Source: Martelella endophytica
GTDB lineage: Bacteria > Pseudomonadota > Alphaproteobacteria > Rhizobiales > Rhizobiaceae
Length of the DNA: 64,000 nucleotides
Assembly (NCBI RefSeq): GCF_000960975.1
Contig: NZ_CP010803.1
Span: 248,001-312,000 of the forward strand
Direction: 5' to 3'
The stretch's first letter is position 1. Every line of letters starts with the position of its first letter. The position numbers and the translations under genes are program-made. Under the pieces are notes generated by a model. The model was not told the DNA's origin. It searched no databases and saw nothing but the letters and a program-made list of their open reading frames with translations. Of this stretch, positions 38,739-47,248 are shown piece by piece.

Positions 38739-39602
38739 ATGAACAAACTGATTTTGGCCTTCCTGGCGGGAACGGCAATGATTTCACTGGCCGGCTGTGG
38801 CAGCACAAGCGGCGGTTCGGACGGCATCGATATCAGCACGACCGGCTCGACCGGCACCGGCAATACGGCGAGCGGCTCTGACGGCAACTATACTGTCGCC
38901 GGCACCATCGTTCAGGTCAGGGATGGCTCGGTGGAAGCGACCGCCACGGCCGGCGATTTCACCGAGGACGAGGACGGCAATTTCACGCTTGCCTTTACCT
39001 CCGGCCCCTATGCCGGACAGAGCGTCTCCTTCAGCGAAGGCAACGACACATCCGCGCTCGGCGACGAGACCGCGACGCTTGAAGCCTTCCTCGGCGCAGG
39101 CGACGATACCTCTTCCGGCGCTCTCTACATCACCGTCGGTGACTATGAGGGTCTGAACGGCAATTTCATCGCAGCCTATAGCGGCGACGCCGTTTCCGAT
39201 CTGCCGCAGTCCGGCACCGGCACCTATAACGGCGAATACTTCGGCAGCGCCGCCAACGATGGCGTCACCGGTCTCGTCTCCGGCAACAGCCAGATCGCCG
39301 TCGACTTTACCAGCGGCGCGGTCAACGGCACGTTCAGCGGCCTGACGATCACCGATGACGGCACCGCGATCGGCACGATGGACGATGTCGGCTTCTCCGG
39401 TTCGCTCGACAAGACATCGGGAACCTATACCGCAAGCAGCATGACGATCGGCGGCAACGCGGCCGACACCGATTCGACCCTGAGCGGGGCGCTCTATGGC
39501 GAAGGTGCGGATTCGACCGCCGGCAGCCTCGCTGTCGTCGACGACTTCGACAATCCGACCAAGGCCACGGTCGGCGTCTTCCAGGCCGACAAGGCTGACT
39601 GA
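38739..39602 (+). CDS. Putative Slam-dependent surface lipoprotein
   Basis: A 287-residue lipoprotein: MNKLILAFLAGTAMISLAGC is a signal peptide with lipobox LAGC, and the ATG at 38739 has an agggga site. After the Cys comes a Gly/Ser/Thr-rich low-complexity linker (about 25 residues), then a beta-rich, very acidic body. The C-terminal half (about 150-287) looks like the eight-stranded TbpB-type barrel of Slam substrates: GTGTYNGEYFGSAANDGVTG, VDFTSGAVNGTFSGLTI and finally LSGALYGEGADSTAGSLAV. It is followed after 5 bp by a Slam-like outer-membrane protein, which supports the assignment. The ligand is unknown; TbpB-class lipoproteins bind transferrin, hemoglobin or complement factors in pathogens, unlikely partners here. 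Confidence 0.75.
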   Translation: MNKLILAFLAGTAMISLAGCGSTSGGSDGIDISTTGSTGTGNTASGSDGNYTVAGTIVQVRDGSVEATATAGDFTEDEDGNFTLAFTSGPYAGQSVSFSEGNDTSALGDETATLEAFLGAGDDTSSGALYITVGDYEGLNGNFIAAYSGDAVSDLPQSGTGTYNGEYFGSAANDGVTGLVSGNSQIAVDFTSGAVNGTFSGLTITDDGTAIGTMDDVGFSGSLDKTSGTYTASSMTIGGNAADTDSTLSGALYGEGADSTAGSLAVVDDFDNPTKATVGVFQADKAD

Positions 39603-39607
39603 ACCCG

Positions 39608-40930
39608 ATGGCGATCGGGAATTACAAACCGCGCGCCGCTTCGGCGCGCGGCCTTCTCGGCATGGCGGCCATTCTTCTGGCCCTTGCCACCAATGCGACC
39701 GCCGCCACGACGACAAAGGTGACCGGGTTCGACGCCGTGCGCGTGCTGGTCGAATATGGCGAATACGACAATGCGCTGGCGCTTGCCGAAAGCTTCGCCA
39801 ACGACGAGAAGGGCAAGGCGCTGGCGGCAGCCTTCACCCAGGCACTGATCCTCGAACAGCAAGGACGTTTGCCAGAGGCAGCCGAAGCCTTGCGTGCGAT
39901 CCTCTCGGCCAATCCGGACGCCCGCAATGTCCGCCGCGAGCTTGCCGGCGTGCTTTTGAAGCAGGGGGCCGGCGGTGCTGCCCTGCATCATTACGAACTG
40001 CTCGCCAACAGCACGACCAATGCCCAGCAGCGCGCCGTCTACGAACGCTTCGCCGCCCGCAGCCGGACACTGAGGCCGTGGACGCTCGACGGCTACATCT
40101 CGATTGCGCCCAGCACCAATATCTCCGAGGCGCCCGATGCAGACCTCGTCTATGTCGGCGGCGTGCCGATCCAGCCGGAAACCAAACAAAGCGGGATCGG
40201 CTACGGCTATGAGCTCAACGGCTCCTATCGTTTCGATCTCGATGAGGTCTCGGCGATCACGGTCGGCGCCGGCATCGATGGCACCGCCTATCGCGACGAG
40301 AGCTTCAACACCAGTTTCCTCGACACTTTCGTCGACTATCGCCGCGATGTCGGCGACTGGACCTTTACCGGCGGGCTGACCGGTCAATATGTGATGAAGG
40401 GCGGCGATCCCTACCGCACGGCGCTGGGGCCCGCCTTTTCCGTGCGCCACAATATGGGCCGGCGCGGCGTCAGCACGCTGCGGCTTCTCTGGCGCAAGCT
40501 CGACTACCGCAATCAGGATGCGCTGGACGGCAGCGAGACCATGATCGGCCTCAGCCATCTTTACGGCATCTCGTCATCGAGCTCGATCCGCTTCGGCGGC
40601 AATCTCGGTTATGTCGACGCCGAAAACGACACCAACAGCTATATCCGCTACTCGCTGAACGCCCAGTATTTCCGGGAATGGAGCATCGGCGCGATCTCCG
40701 ACATCGCGCTGATGGTCGACGACCGGGAATATCAGGACATTACCTATCTGGCCGGCGAAAAGCGCTCCGACCAGCGCATCGTCGCTTCGCTCGGCCTGAC
40801 GCTGCGAAACCTCTCCGTCAGGGGTTTCGCGCCGCGGCTTGAATATGCCTATACCCAGAATTTCTCGAACATCGACGTCTACGACTTCTCGAAGAACACC
40901 TTCTCGACCTATCTGACCAAGAAGTTCTAG
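39608..40930 (+). CDS. Slam-like surface lipoprotein assembly modifier (type XI secretion)
   Basis: A 440-residue outer-membrane protein. After a signal peptide (LGMAAILLALATNATA, ending about residue 33) comes a helical TPR domain (about 40-155: YGEYDNALALAESFANDEKG; ILEQQGRLPEAAEALRAILS), then a C-terminal beta-barrel (about 160-440) of alternating strands such as YGYELNGSYRFDLD, WTFTGGLTGQYVM and LRLLWRKLDYRN, ending in YLTKKF with a terminal Phe as usual for Bam substrates. TPR plus DUF560-like 14-strand barrel is the architecture of Slam, which moves lipoproteins to the cell surface. The lipoprotein gene 5 bp upstream is the likely cargo. A generic TPR porin is the alternative. The stop overlaps that of the convergent MFS gene by 4 bp. 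Confidence 0.78.
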   Translation: MAIGNYKPRAASARGLLGMAAILLALATNATAATTTKVTGFDAVRVLVEYGEYDNALALAESFANDEKGKALAAAFTQALILEQQGRLPEAAEALRAILSANPDARNVRRELAGVLLKQGAGGAALHHYELLANSTTNAQQRAVYERFAARSRTLRPWTLDGYISIAPSTNISEAPDADLVYVGGVPIQPETKQSGIGYGYELNGSYRFDLDEVSAITVGAGIDGTAYRDESFNTSFLDTFVDYRRDVGDWTFTGGLTGQYVMKGGDPYRTALGPAFSVRHNMGRRGVSTLRLLWRKLDYRNQDALDGSETMIGLSHLYGISSSSSIRFGGNLGYVDAENDTNSYIRYSLNAQYFREWSIGAISDIALMVDDREYQDITYLAGEKRSDQRIVASLGLTLRNLSVRGFAPRLEYAYTQNFSNIDVYDFSKNTFSTYLTKKF

Positions 40931-42123
40931 CCTTCTTTCCGTTCTGTCGAGAAAGCAAGCAGGGCAAGAATCGGCAGTGCGAAACCGAGCCAGGAGGCGA
41001 GCGCCCAGCCGCCCTGGGCATAGGCAACGCCGCCGATCGCGGAACCGATGGCGCCGCCGGCGAAGAAGGTTGCCATATAGAGCCCGTTCAGGCGGCTGCG
41101 ATACTCGGCGCCAAGCGCGAAGATCGCCCGCTGGCCGAGCGTCAGGTTGGCGGCAACGCCGAAGTCGAGCAGGATCGCCGCCGCGACCAGAAGGCCCAGC
41201 GACGTCGCAGAGCCCAGCGGCACGATATGGGTGATCAGGAAGGCGATGGCGACTGCCAGCATGGCGAAAGCCGTGGCCGGCTTCGTCCAGCCGCGGTCGG
41301 CGATGCGACCGGCAATCGGCGAGGCGATTGCGCCGGCAACGCCGGCGAGCGCAAACAGCGCGATCCCGCCCTGCGAGAGGCCGAAGGCCGGGCCGCCGAG
41401 CAGCAGCGGCGTCACGGTCCAGAACAGCGAGAAGGCGGCGAAGAGGAAGGCATGGTAGATGGCGCGGCGCTGCAGCACCCGCGTCGTGCGGGCAAGCTTG
41501 ACCATCGACATCAGCAGTTCTCCATAATGGACATTCGACTGCGGCGCGCGCTGCGGCAATAACCGGCGCAGTACGAGCGCCAGCGCCAGCATCGCCGCCG
41601 CCGATATCCAGAAAACCGTCTGCCAGGGCGCGAACTCGGCGATGAAACTCGCCGCGGGGCGGGCCAGCATGATGCCGAGCATCAGGCCACTCATCACGTT
41701 ACCAACCGCGCGGCCGCGGCCTTCCTCAGGCGCAAGATGGGCCGCATAGGGCACCAACACCTGCACGGCGACCGAGCCGAGGCCGATCATCAGCGAGGCC
41801 GCAAGAAAGGGCAGCGCATGCGGCGAAAGCGCCGCGCCGAGGAGCCCGAGAGTCGCGATCCCCATCAGGGTCAGCACCAGGCGGCGGTTCTCATGAAGAT
41901 CGCCGAGCGGCACCAGCAGCAGCAGGCCGAGGCCGTAACCGGCCTGGGTCAGCGTGACGATGAGGCCGGAGGCGGCCGGCGAAAACCCCAGCGACTGGCC
42001 GATGGGGCCGATCAGCGGCTGGGCGTAATAAAGATTGGCGACGATCAATCCGCAGGCCGATGCCAGCAGAAAGGTGATGCCGGCCGGAAGCGACGCTTCG
42101 GCGGAAATGGAGGAGGAGGACAT
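40927..42123 (-). CDS. MFS transporter
   Basis: A 398-residue major facilitator with about 12 predicted membrane helices (first at about 15-35, FLLASACGLIVANLYYAQPL). The inter-helix motif between helices 2 and 3 is seen as VPLGDLHENRR, a variant of the MFS signature G-x-LxDRxGRR. The type resembles YgaY/YnfM-like exporters, possibly for drugs or small organics. It lies 43 bp downstream of a tetR gene on the same strand, which probably represses it. The gap contains a copy of the motif also found ahead of tetR. Confidence 0.88.
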   Translation of the reverse strand: MSSSSISAEASLPAGITFLLASACGLIVANLYYAQPLIGPIGQSLGFSPAASGLIVTLTQAGYGLGLLLLVPLGDLHENRRLVLTLMGIATLGLLGAALSPHALPFLAASLMIGLGSVAVQVLVPYAAHLAPEEGRGRAVGNVMSGLMLGIMLARPAASFIAEFAPWQTVFWISAAAMLALALVLRRLLPQRAPQSNVHYGELLMSMVKLARTTRVLQRRAIYHAFLFAAFSLFWTVTPLLLGGPAFGLSQGGIALFALAGVAGAIASPIAGRIADRGWTKPATAFAMLAVAIAFLITHIVPLGSATSLGLLVAAAILLDFGVAANLTLGQRAIFALGAEYRSRLNGLYMATFFAGGAIGSAIGGVAYAQGGWALASWLGFALPILALLAFSTERKEG

Positions 42124-42138
42124 CTGGAACCCTATATT

Positions 42139-42154
42139 GGAAATATCTGTTTTC
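42139..42154. promoter_or_regulatory. Putative TetR operator ahead of MFS gene
   Basis: GGAAATATCTGTTTTC, 15 bp upstream of the MFS start, shares GAAAAC-N4-RTTTCC (on the opposite strand) with the site upstream of tetR at 42785-42800, with identical spacing. Confidence 0.45.
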
Positions 42155-42166
42155 TTTTAAGCCGTA

Positions 42167-42772
42167 TCAGAGGGCGCGCATGGCAAGCTCCACCACGTCC
42201 GCCATCTCCTCCCTGCTGCGCCCGGTCTTGCCTGTGACGCGCATGCCGTTCACCACGCAGAGCATGAAACGCGCGGCTGCGGCAGCATCAGTACCCGGAT
42301 CGACCGAGCCATCCGCAATACCCTCCTCCAGATATCCGGCCATCAGCTTCTCCTTCCGCACCAACGCCGCCGCCACTTTCGCCGCCGCCTCATCGTCGAA
42401 AGCCGCAAGTTCGGAGGCCGAGCCAACCACAAGGCAACCACGGCGCCCCTCCTCCCCAAAAGAGCTATCGGCAAAGAACATCAAGGCATTACGCAGCTTC
42501 TGACGACCCGTACGCCCCGAGGCGGCAGCCTCCTCCAGCAACTGCGTGCGGACGGTGTGGTAGCGCTCAAGCGCAGCGATATAAACGCCACGCTTGTCCC
42601 CGAAGGCCTTGTAGATGCTACCCTGCGCAAGCTCCATGGCCTCGGCCAGATCATTGATCGAGGTTGCGTGGTAGCCGCGTTCGCTGAACACGCGGACGGC
42701 TCTGTCGAGCGCGACGTCGGCATCGAAACGGCGGGGACGGCCGGGGCCGCGGACGGGTGCTATCGTATCCAT
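42167..42772 (-). CDS. TetR-family transcriptional repressor
   Basis: A 201-residue regulator starting at MDTIAPVRGPGRPRRFDADV. The HTH is YHATSINDLAEAMELAQGSI followed by YKAFGDKRG, a typical TetR/AcrR N-terminal domain. The C-terminal ligand domain contains GCLVVGSASELAAFDDEA, reminiscent of AefR/Com-like TetR proteins. It is immediately upstream of the MFS gene on the same strand, and operator-like repeats occur ahead of both genes, suggesting local autoregulated efflux control. Confidence 0.92.
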   Translation of the reverse strand: MDTIAPVRGPGRPRRFDADVALDRAVRVFSERGYHATSINDLAEAMELAQGSIYKAFGDKRGVYIAALERYHTVRTQLLEEAAASGRTGRQKLRNALMFFADSSFGEEGRRGCLVVGSASELAAFDDEAAAKVAAALVRKEKLMAGYLEEGIADGSVDPGTDAAAAARFMLCVVNGMRVTGKTGRSREEMADVVELAMRAL

Positions 42773-42784
42773 GACGCCGATATA

Positions 42785-42800
42785 GAAAACGTTCGTTTCC
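42785..42800. promoter_or_regulatory. Putative TetR operator ahead of tetR
   Basis: GAAAACGTTCGTTTCC is a near-palindrome 12 bp upstream of the tetR start codon, matching the pattern GAAAAC-N4-RTTTCC of the second site in front of the MFS gene. Confidence 0.5.
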
Positions 42801-42920
42801 AATTCAAGGCTTTTTTTGCGCCGACATCGAGCGACTGCGCGGCAGTCGCCATCACCTACGTTTGATGACGGACACGCCTTGACTGCCGCATCAACAAACG
42901 GGACTTGCCAAAGCCTTCGG

Positions 42921-42938
42921 ATTTAGTAAAAATTTACT
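42921..42938. promoter_or_regulatory. LacI-type operator upstream of second lacI
   Basis: ATTTAGTAAAAATTTACT contains the perfect palindrome AGTAAA-AA-TTTACT, 38 bp before the regulator start. Its first 12 bases recur, on the opposite strand, upstream of the sugar-binding protein gene (44049-44066). Confidence 0.6.
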
Positions 42939-42976
42939 GTCTTCGCGTGATGTCTGCGCGGCGGCGGGAGGAGTAC

Positions 42977-44035
42977 ATGGTCACCATTCGCGAAATCGCC
43001 AAGGCTGTCGGGGTCTCCGCCGGCACGGTCTCCCGCGTGTTGAATTACGACCCGACGCTTTCGATTACCGAGGTCAAGCGCAAGGCAATCATCGAGACGG
43101 CCGAAGCGCTGAATTATGCGACACCACGCAGCCGACACCGCACCAGGAATGGCGGCATCCGACTGCAGGACCGGCGCCTCACGCTACCGCATCTGGCGAC
43201 GGTGCATTTCCTGGAAGCCGACGAGGAACTGATCGACCCCTATTACATCGGCGTCCGCCTCGGCATCGAGCGTCGCTGTCGCGCCTATGAGGCCGAGCTT
43301 GCCAAGGTCTTCCATTCCCAGCTCTTCGATGAGGCAGCGATGCTGCAGGGCATGGCCGGCGTTATCGCCATCGGCAAGCACCGCGACCATGAGGTGGAGT
43401 TTCTGGCGCAAAACAGCCAATGTCTCGTCTTCGCCGATTTCGTGCCGCAGGACGAGCGCTTCGACTGCGTTTACAGCGATCTTGGCCGCGCCACGGTCTC
43501 GATCCTCGACGGCCTGCAGGCCGCCGGCTACCGGCGCATCGCCTTCATCGGCGCGCAGGACCGCATCAACAGTCCGGGCGAGCTTTATGGCGAGGCGCGC
43601 TGCCGGGCATTCGTCAACTGGCAGAAGGCGCGCGGCCAGTTCGACCCCGACATGATCGCGCTCAGCGACGATTGCAACAATGGCCAGAACCTGCGCCTCG
43701 AGGTGGGCTTCGAGCAGGCGAGGCTGCTGCTGTCGCGCGACAAGCGCCCGGATGTCATCCTCACGGCAAACGACAACATCGCCATCGGCACAGGCCGCGC
43801 CATCCAGGAGGCGGGTCTTTCCGTGCCCGGCGACATCGCCATCGCCTCGTTCAACGACATTCCCGTCGCCCAGTTCCTGAACCCGCCGCTGTCAACGATG
43901 AACATCCCGGGAGAGGCGATCGGCGAGGCTGCGGTCGACCTTCTGGTCGAGCAGATCAACGGCCGTGAATATGCCAAGCGGGTGCGGATCCCCACAGAAA
44001 TGATCTGGCGCGACAGCTGCCGCCGCCCGGGCTGA
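42977..44035 (+). CDS. LacI-family regulator of the sugar ABC/GH2 operon
   Basis: A 352-residue repressor. The ATG at 42977 follows a GGGAGGAG site; an open extension to 42905 would include the operator palindrome and is rejected. The HTH MVTIREIAKAVGVSAGTVSR is followed by the hinge. The effector domain contains ILTANDNIAIGTGRAIQEAG and IAIASFNDIPVAQFLNPPLS. The N-terminal extension of the ligand domain (VHFLEADEELIDPYY) resembles EbgR/GalR-type regulators of beta-galactosidase genes. It is followed by the sugar transporter and a GH2 enzyme, its probable targets. Confidence 0.93.
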   Translation: MVTIREIAKAVGVSAGTVSRVLNYDPTLSITEVKRKAIIETAEALNYATPRSRHRTRNGGIRLQDRRLTLPHLATVHFLEADEELIDPYYIGVRLGIERRCRAYEAELAKVFHSQLFDEAAMLQGMAGVIAIGKHRDHEVEFLAQNSQCLVFADFVPQDERFDCVYSDLGRATVSILDGLQAAGYRRIAFIGAQDRINSPGELYGEARCRAFVNWQKARGQFDPDMIALSDDCNNGQNLRLEVGFEQARLLLSRDKRPDVILTANDNIAIGTGRAIQEAGLSVPGDIAIASFNDIPVAQFLNPPLSTMNIPGEAIGEAAVDLLVEQINGREYAKRVRIPTEMIWRDSCRRPG

Positions 44036-44048
44036 GGGCGGCGGTCAG

Positions 44049-44066
44049 GTAAACTTTTTACTAAAT
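44049..44066. promoter_or_regulatory. LacI-type operator upstream of sugar-binding protein gene
   Basis: GTAAACTTTTTACTAAAT, read on the opposite strand, starts with the same 12 bases (ATTTAGTAAAAA) as the lacI-proximal operator and contains GTAAA-N3-TTTAC. It lies 14 bp after the lacI stop and 105 bp before the binding-protein start. Confidence 0.6.
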
Positions 44067-44171
44067 TTTTTTGTTGCCATCCGTCAGGATTTGCAGTTAG
44101 CTCCCCATGTGGCTGGAGAGGACCCGCCGCATTCGAGGAATTTGGATCGACATCCATTTTGGGAGGATACC

Positions 44172-45437
44172 ATGGATAACGTGCTGAAGCGCGTCTCGGG
44201 CGTAGCCCTTGCAGGCGCCTGCGTCATGAGTGCATCGGCGGCCTTTGCCGGCGAAATCACCATCTGGTGCTGGGACCCGAACTTCAACGTCGCGATCATG
44301 AAGGAAGCGGGCGAGATCTACACGCAGTCTCATCCCGATACGACGTTCAACGTCGTCGACTTCGCCAAGCTCGACGTCGAGCAGAAGCTGCAGACGGCGC
44401 TTGCCTCCGGCACCACCAGCGCCCTGCCGGACATCGTCCTGATCGAGGATTACGGCGCGCAGAAATATCTCCAGTCCTTCCCCGGCGCCTTTGCGCCGAT
44501 GGATGACGTCGTCGATTACTCGGGGTTTGCTCCCTACAAGGTGTCGCTGATGACCCTGGACGGCAAGGTCTACGGCATGCCCTTCGATTCCGGCGTCACC
44601 GGGCTCTACTACCGCACAGACTATCTGGAAGAAGCCGGCTTCAAGCCGGAGGACATGGAAGGCATCACCTGGGACCGGTTCATCGAGATCGGCAAGCAGG
44701 TCGAGGAAAAGACCGGTCACAAGATGACCTCGATCGACCTCAATGACGGCGGCATGACCCGCATCATGATGCAGTCGGCCGGCCAGTGGTATTTCGACGA
44801 GAACGGCGACCTGAACGTCACCGATAACGCAGCCCTGAAGGCCGCGCTCGAAACCCAGGCGAAGATGGCCAATGCGGGCATCCTCTATCCCGCGACCGGC
44901 TGGTCCAACTACGTGAACGCCTTCACCTCCGGCAACACCGCATCCGTAATCACCGGCGTCTGGATCACCGGCACCATCAAGGCGCAGGAAGATCAGGCCG
45001 GCAAATGGCGCGTCGCGCCCATTCCGTCGCTCGACGGCGTCGAAGGCGCCACCCACGCCTCCAATCTTGGCGGTTCGAGCTGGTATGTGCTGTCATCCTC
45101 CGACGTGAAGGACGAGGCGATCGATTTCCTCAATGAAATCTTCGGCAAGGACGTCGATTTCTATCAGAAAATCCTGACCGAGCGTGGCGCCGTCGGCTCC
45201 CTGCTTGCCGCCCGCGAGGGTGAAGCCTACAAGGAGGCCGATCCCTTCTTCGGCGGCCAGGAAGTCTGGCAGATGTTCTCGACCTGGCTGAACGAGATCC
45301 CGCCGGTCGACTACGGCATCTTCACCAACGAGCTTGATACGGCGGTCACCTCGAACCTGCAGTCTCTGGTTCAGGGCAAGCCGATCGAAGACGTGCTGAA
45401 GGCCATCGAAGACCAGGCCAAATTCCAGATCCAGTGA
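44172..45437 (+). CDS. Sugar ABC transporter substrate-binding protein (CUT1)
   Basis: A 421-residue family-1 extracellular solute-binding protein. The ATG at 44172 follows gggagga. The signal peptide (VSGVALAGACVMSASAAFA) ends at about residue 27, giving a periplasmic mature protein. GKVYGMPFDSGVTGLYYRTD is the typical ligand-cleft region of CUT1 oligosaccharide binders. It heads an operon with two permeases, a GH2 enzyme and the ATPase, so the ligand is probably a beta-linked di- or oligosaccharide (inference). Confidence 0.94.
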   Translation: MDNVLKRVSGVALAGACVMSASAAFAGEITIWCWDPNFNVAIMKEAGEIYTQSHPDTTFNVVDFAKLDVEQKLQTALASGTTSALPDIVLIEDYGAQKYLQSFPGAFAPMDDVVDYSGFAPYKVSLMTLDGKVYGMPFDSGVTGLYYRTDYLEEAGFKPEDMEGITWDRFIEIGKQVEEKTGHKMTSIDLNDGGMTRIMMQSAGQWYFDENGDLNVTDNAALKAALETQAKMANAGILYPATGWSNYVNAFTSGNTASVITGVWITGTIKAQEDQAGKWRVAPIPSLDGVEGATHASNLGGSSWYVLSSSDVKDEAIDFLNEIFGKDVDFYQKILTERGAVGSLLAAREGEAYKEADPFFGGQEVWQMFSTWLNEIPPVDYGIFTNELDTAVTSNLQSLVQGKPIEDVLKAIEDQAKFQIQ

Positions 45438-45445
45438 TGACGACC

Positions 45446-45468
45446 GGGCGGGGTATGTCCCCGCCCGC
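45446..45468 (+). other. Intercistronic stem-loop after binding-protein gene
   Basis: A perfect 9-bp stem CGGGCGGGG / CCCCGCCCG with loop TATGT lies 8 bp past the binding-protein stop and before the permease genes, without a T-run. Such hairpins commonly stabilise the upstream message so the binding protein is made in excess. Confidence 0.65.
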
Positions 45469-45527
45469 TTCCGCCCCAATCGGATGACTGCGCGAACCTC
45501 TCGGTCGCGCTTCAAGCGGAATGCACC

Positions 45528-46424
45528 ATGGCAAAGGCAAGACCCGGCAATCTGAAGCGGTTCTACGACGTCAACGGCTGGCTGTTCGTCGCCCCGGCGC
45601 TTCTCCTGATCGCCACCTTCATGTTCTACCCGATCATCAGATCGCTCGTGCTGTCGACCTTCTCGGGTCGCGGCATGATGATGAAGTTCGTCGGCTTCGG
45701 AAACGTCGTCAGGCTCTGGAACGACCCGGTGTTCTGGCAGGCGCTCACCAACACGATGACCTTCCTCGTCATCCAGGTACCGGTGATGATCATGCTGGCA
45801 CTGATCCTCGCCAATGCGCTCAACAATCCGCGGCTGAGGTTTTCGGGCCTGTTCCGCACCGCGATCTTCCTGCCCTGCGTTTCGTCGCTGGTCGCCTATG
45901 CGATCCTGTTCAAGAGTATGTTCGCCACCAACGGCATCATCAACTCGACGCTTGCCGGCATCGGCATCATCGATACGCCGATCGAGTGGTTCACCGATCC
46001 CTTCTGGGCAAAGACGCTGGTCATCCTCGCCATCACATGGCGCTGGACCGGCTACAACATGATATTCTATCTCGCCGCTCTCCAGAACATCGACAAGTCG
46101 ATCTATGAAGCCGCCCGCATCGATGGCGTGCCGGCTTACCGCCGTTTCCTGCACATCACCATTCCGATGCTGAAACCGGTGATCCTGTTCACCACGATCA
46201 CCTCCACCATCGGCACACTGCAGCTCTTCGACGAGGTCTATAACCTGACCGAGGGCACGGGCGGCCCGGCGAATGCGACGCTGACCCTGTCGCTCTACAT
46301 CTACAACCTGACCTTCCGCTTCATGCCGAACTTCGGCTACGCGGCGACCGTCTCCTACGTCATCGTCCTGATCGTGGCGGTGCTCTCCTTCCTGCAGTTC
46401 TACGCCGCGAGGGAACGTTCATGA
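45528..46424 (+). CDS. Sugar ABC transporter permease (MalF-type)
   Basis: A 298-residue inner-membrane permease with about six helices; the first is at 21-43 (LFVAPALLLIATFMFYPIIR). The cytoplasmic EAA loop that docks the ATPase reads YEAARIDGVPAYRRFLHITI. It overlaps the next permease gene by 4 bp (ATGA), indicating translational coupling. Confidence 0.94.
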   Translation: MAKARPGNLKRFYDVNGWLFVAPALLLIATFMFYPIIRSLVLSTFSGRGMMMKFVGFGNVVRLWNDPVFWQALTNTMTFLVIQVPVMIMLALILANALNNPRLRFSGLFRTAIFLPCVSSLVAYAILFKSMFATNGIINSTLAGIGIIDTPIEWFTDPFWAKTLVILAITWRWTGYNMIFYLAALQNIDKSIYEAARIDGVPAYRRFLHITIPMLKPVILFTTITSTIGTLQLFDEVYNLTEGTGGPANATLTLSLYIYNLTFRFMPNFGYAATVSYVIVLIVAVLSFLQFYAARERS

Positions 46425-47239
46425 CCCGCTACATCCGCCTCGCCACCGGTTCGCTGCAATACATCCTGCTCGGCCTTGCCGCCTTCATCTCGGTGTTTCC
46501 GTTCATCTGGATGGTGATCAGCGCCACCAACACGACGGCCGACATCATCATCGGCAAGGTCTCGTTCGGCCATGCGCTGCTGACCAATATCCAGACCTTC
46601 ATGACCCAGGTCGACGTGCCGCTGATCATGTGGAACTCGATCAAGATCGCCGGCGTCGGCACGGTTCTGACGCTCGCCGTCACCTCGCTTGCGGGCTACG
46701 GCTTCGAGATATTCCGCTCGAAACTGCGCGACAAGGTCTATGCCGTCGTGCTGCTGACCCTGATGGTGCCGTTTGCGGCGATCATGATCCCGCTGTTCAT
46801 GATGATGGCCAAGGCCGGGCTGATCGACACCCACATCGCCATCATCCTGCCGACCATCGCCTGGGCCTTCGTGATCTTCTATTTCCGCCAGGCGACCAAG
46901 GCGTTTCCATCGGAACTGCGCGATGCCGCCAAGGTCGACGGGCTGAAGGAATGGCAGATCTTCCTCTACATCTACTTCCCGGTGATGCGTTCCACCTATG
47001 CGGCCGCCTTCGTCATCGTCTTCATGCTCTACTGGAACAACTACCTCTGGCCGCTGATCGTGCTGCAGTCGAACGAGACCAAGACGATCACGCTCGTCGT
47101 CTCCTCGCTCGCCTCGGCCTATTACCCGGATTACGGCACGGTGATGATCGGCACGATCCTGGCCACGCTCCCGACCCTCTTCATCTTCTTCGCCATGCAG
47201 CGCCAGTTCGTCGAAGGCATGCTTGGCTCGGTCAAATAG
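46421..47239 (+). CDS. Sugar ABC transporter permease (MalG-type)
   Basis: A 272-residue permease with six predicted helices, partner of the upstream MalF-type subunit. The EAA loop is LRDAAKVDGLKEWQIFLYIY. The short C-terminus (QRQFVEGMLGSVK) is typical of MalG-type subunits. It lies 9 bp before the GH2 gene. Confidence 0.94.
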   Translation: MTRYIRLATGSLQYILLGLAAFISVFPFIWMVISATNTTADIIIGKVSFGHALLTNIQTFMTQVDVPLIMWNSIKIAGVGTVLTLAVTSLAGYGFEIFRSKLRDKVYAVVLLTLMVPFAAIMIPLFMMMAKAGLIDTHIAIILPTIAWAFVIFYFRQATKAFPSELRDAAKVDGLKEWQIFLYIYFPVMRSTYAAAFVIVFMLYWNNYLWPLIVLQSNETKTITLVVSSLASAYYPDYGTVMIGTILATLPTLFIFFAMQRQFVEGMLGSVK

Positions 47240-47248
47240 GTTAATCCG

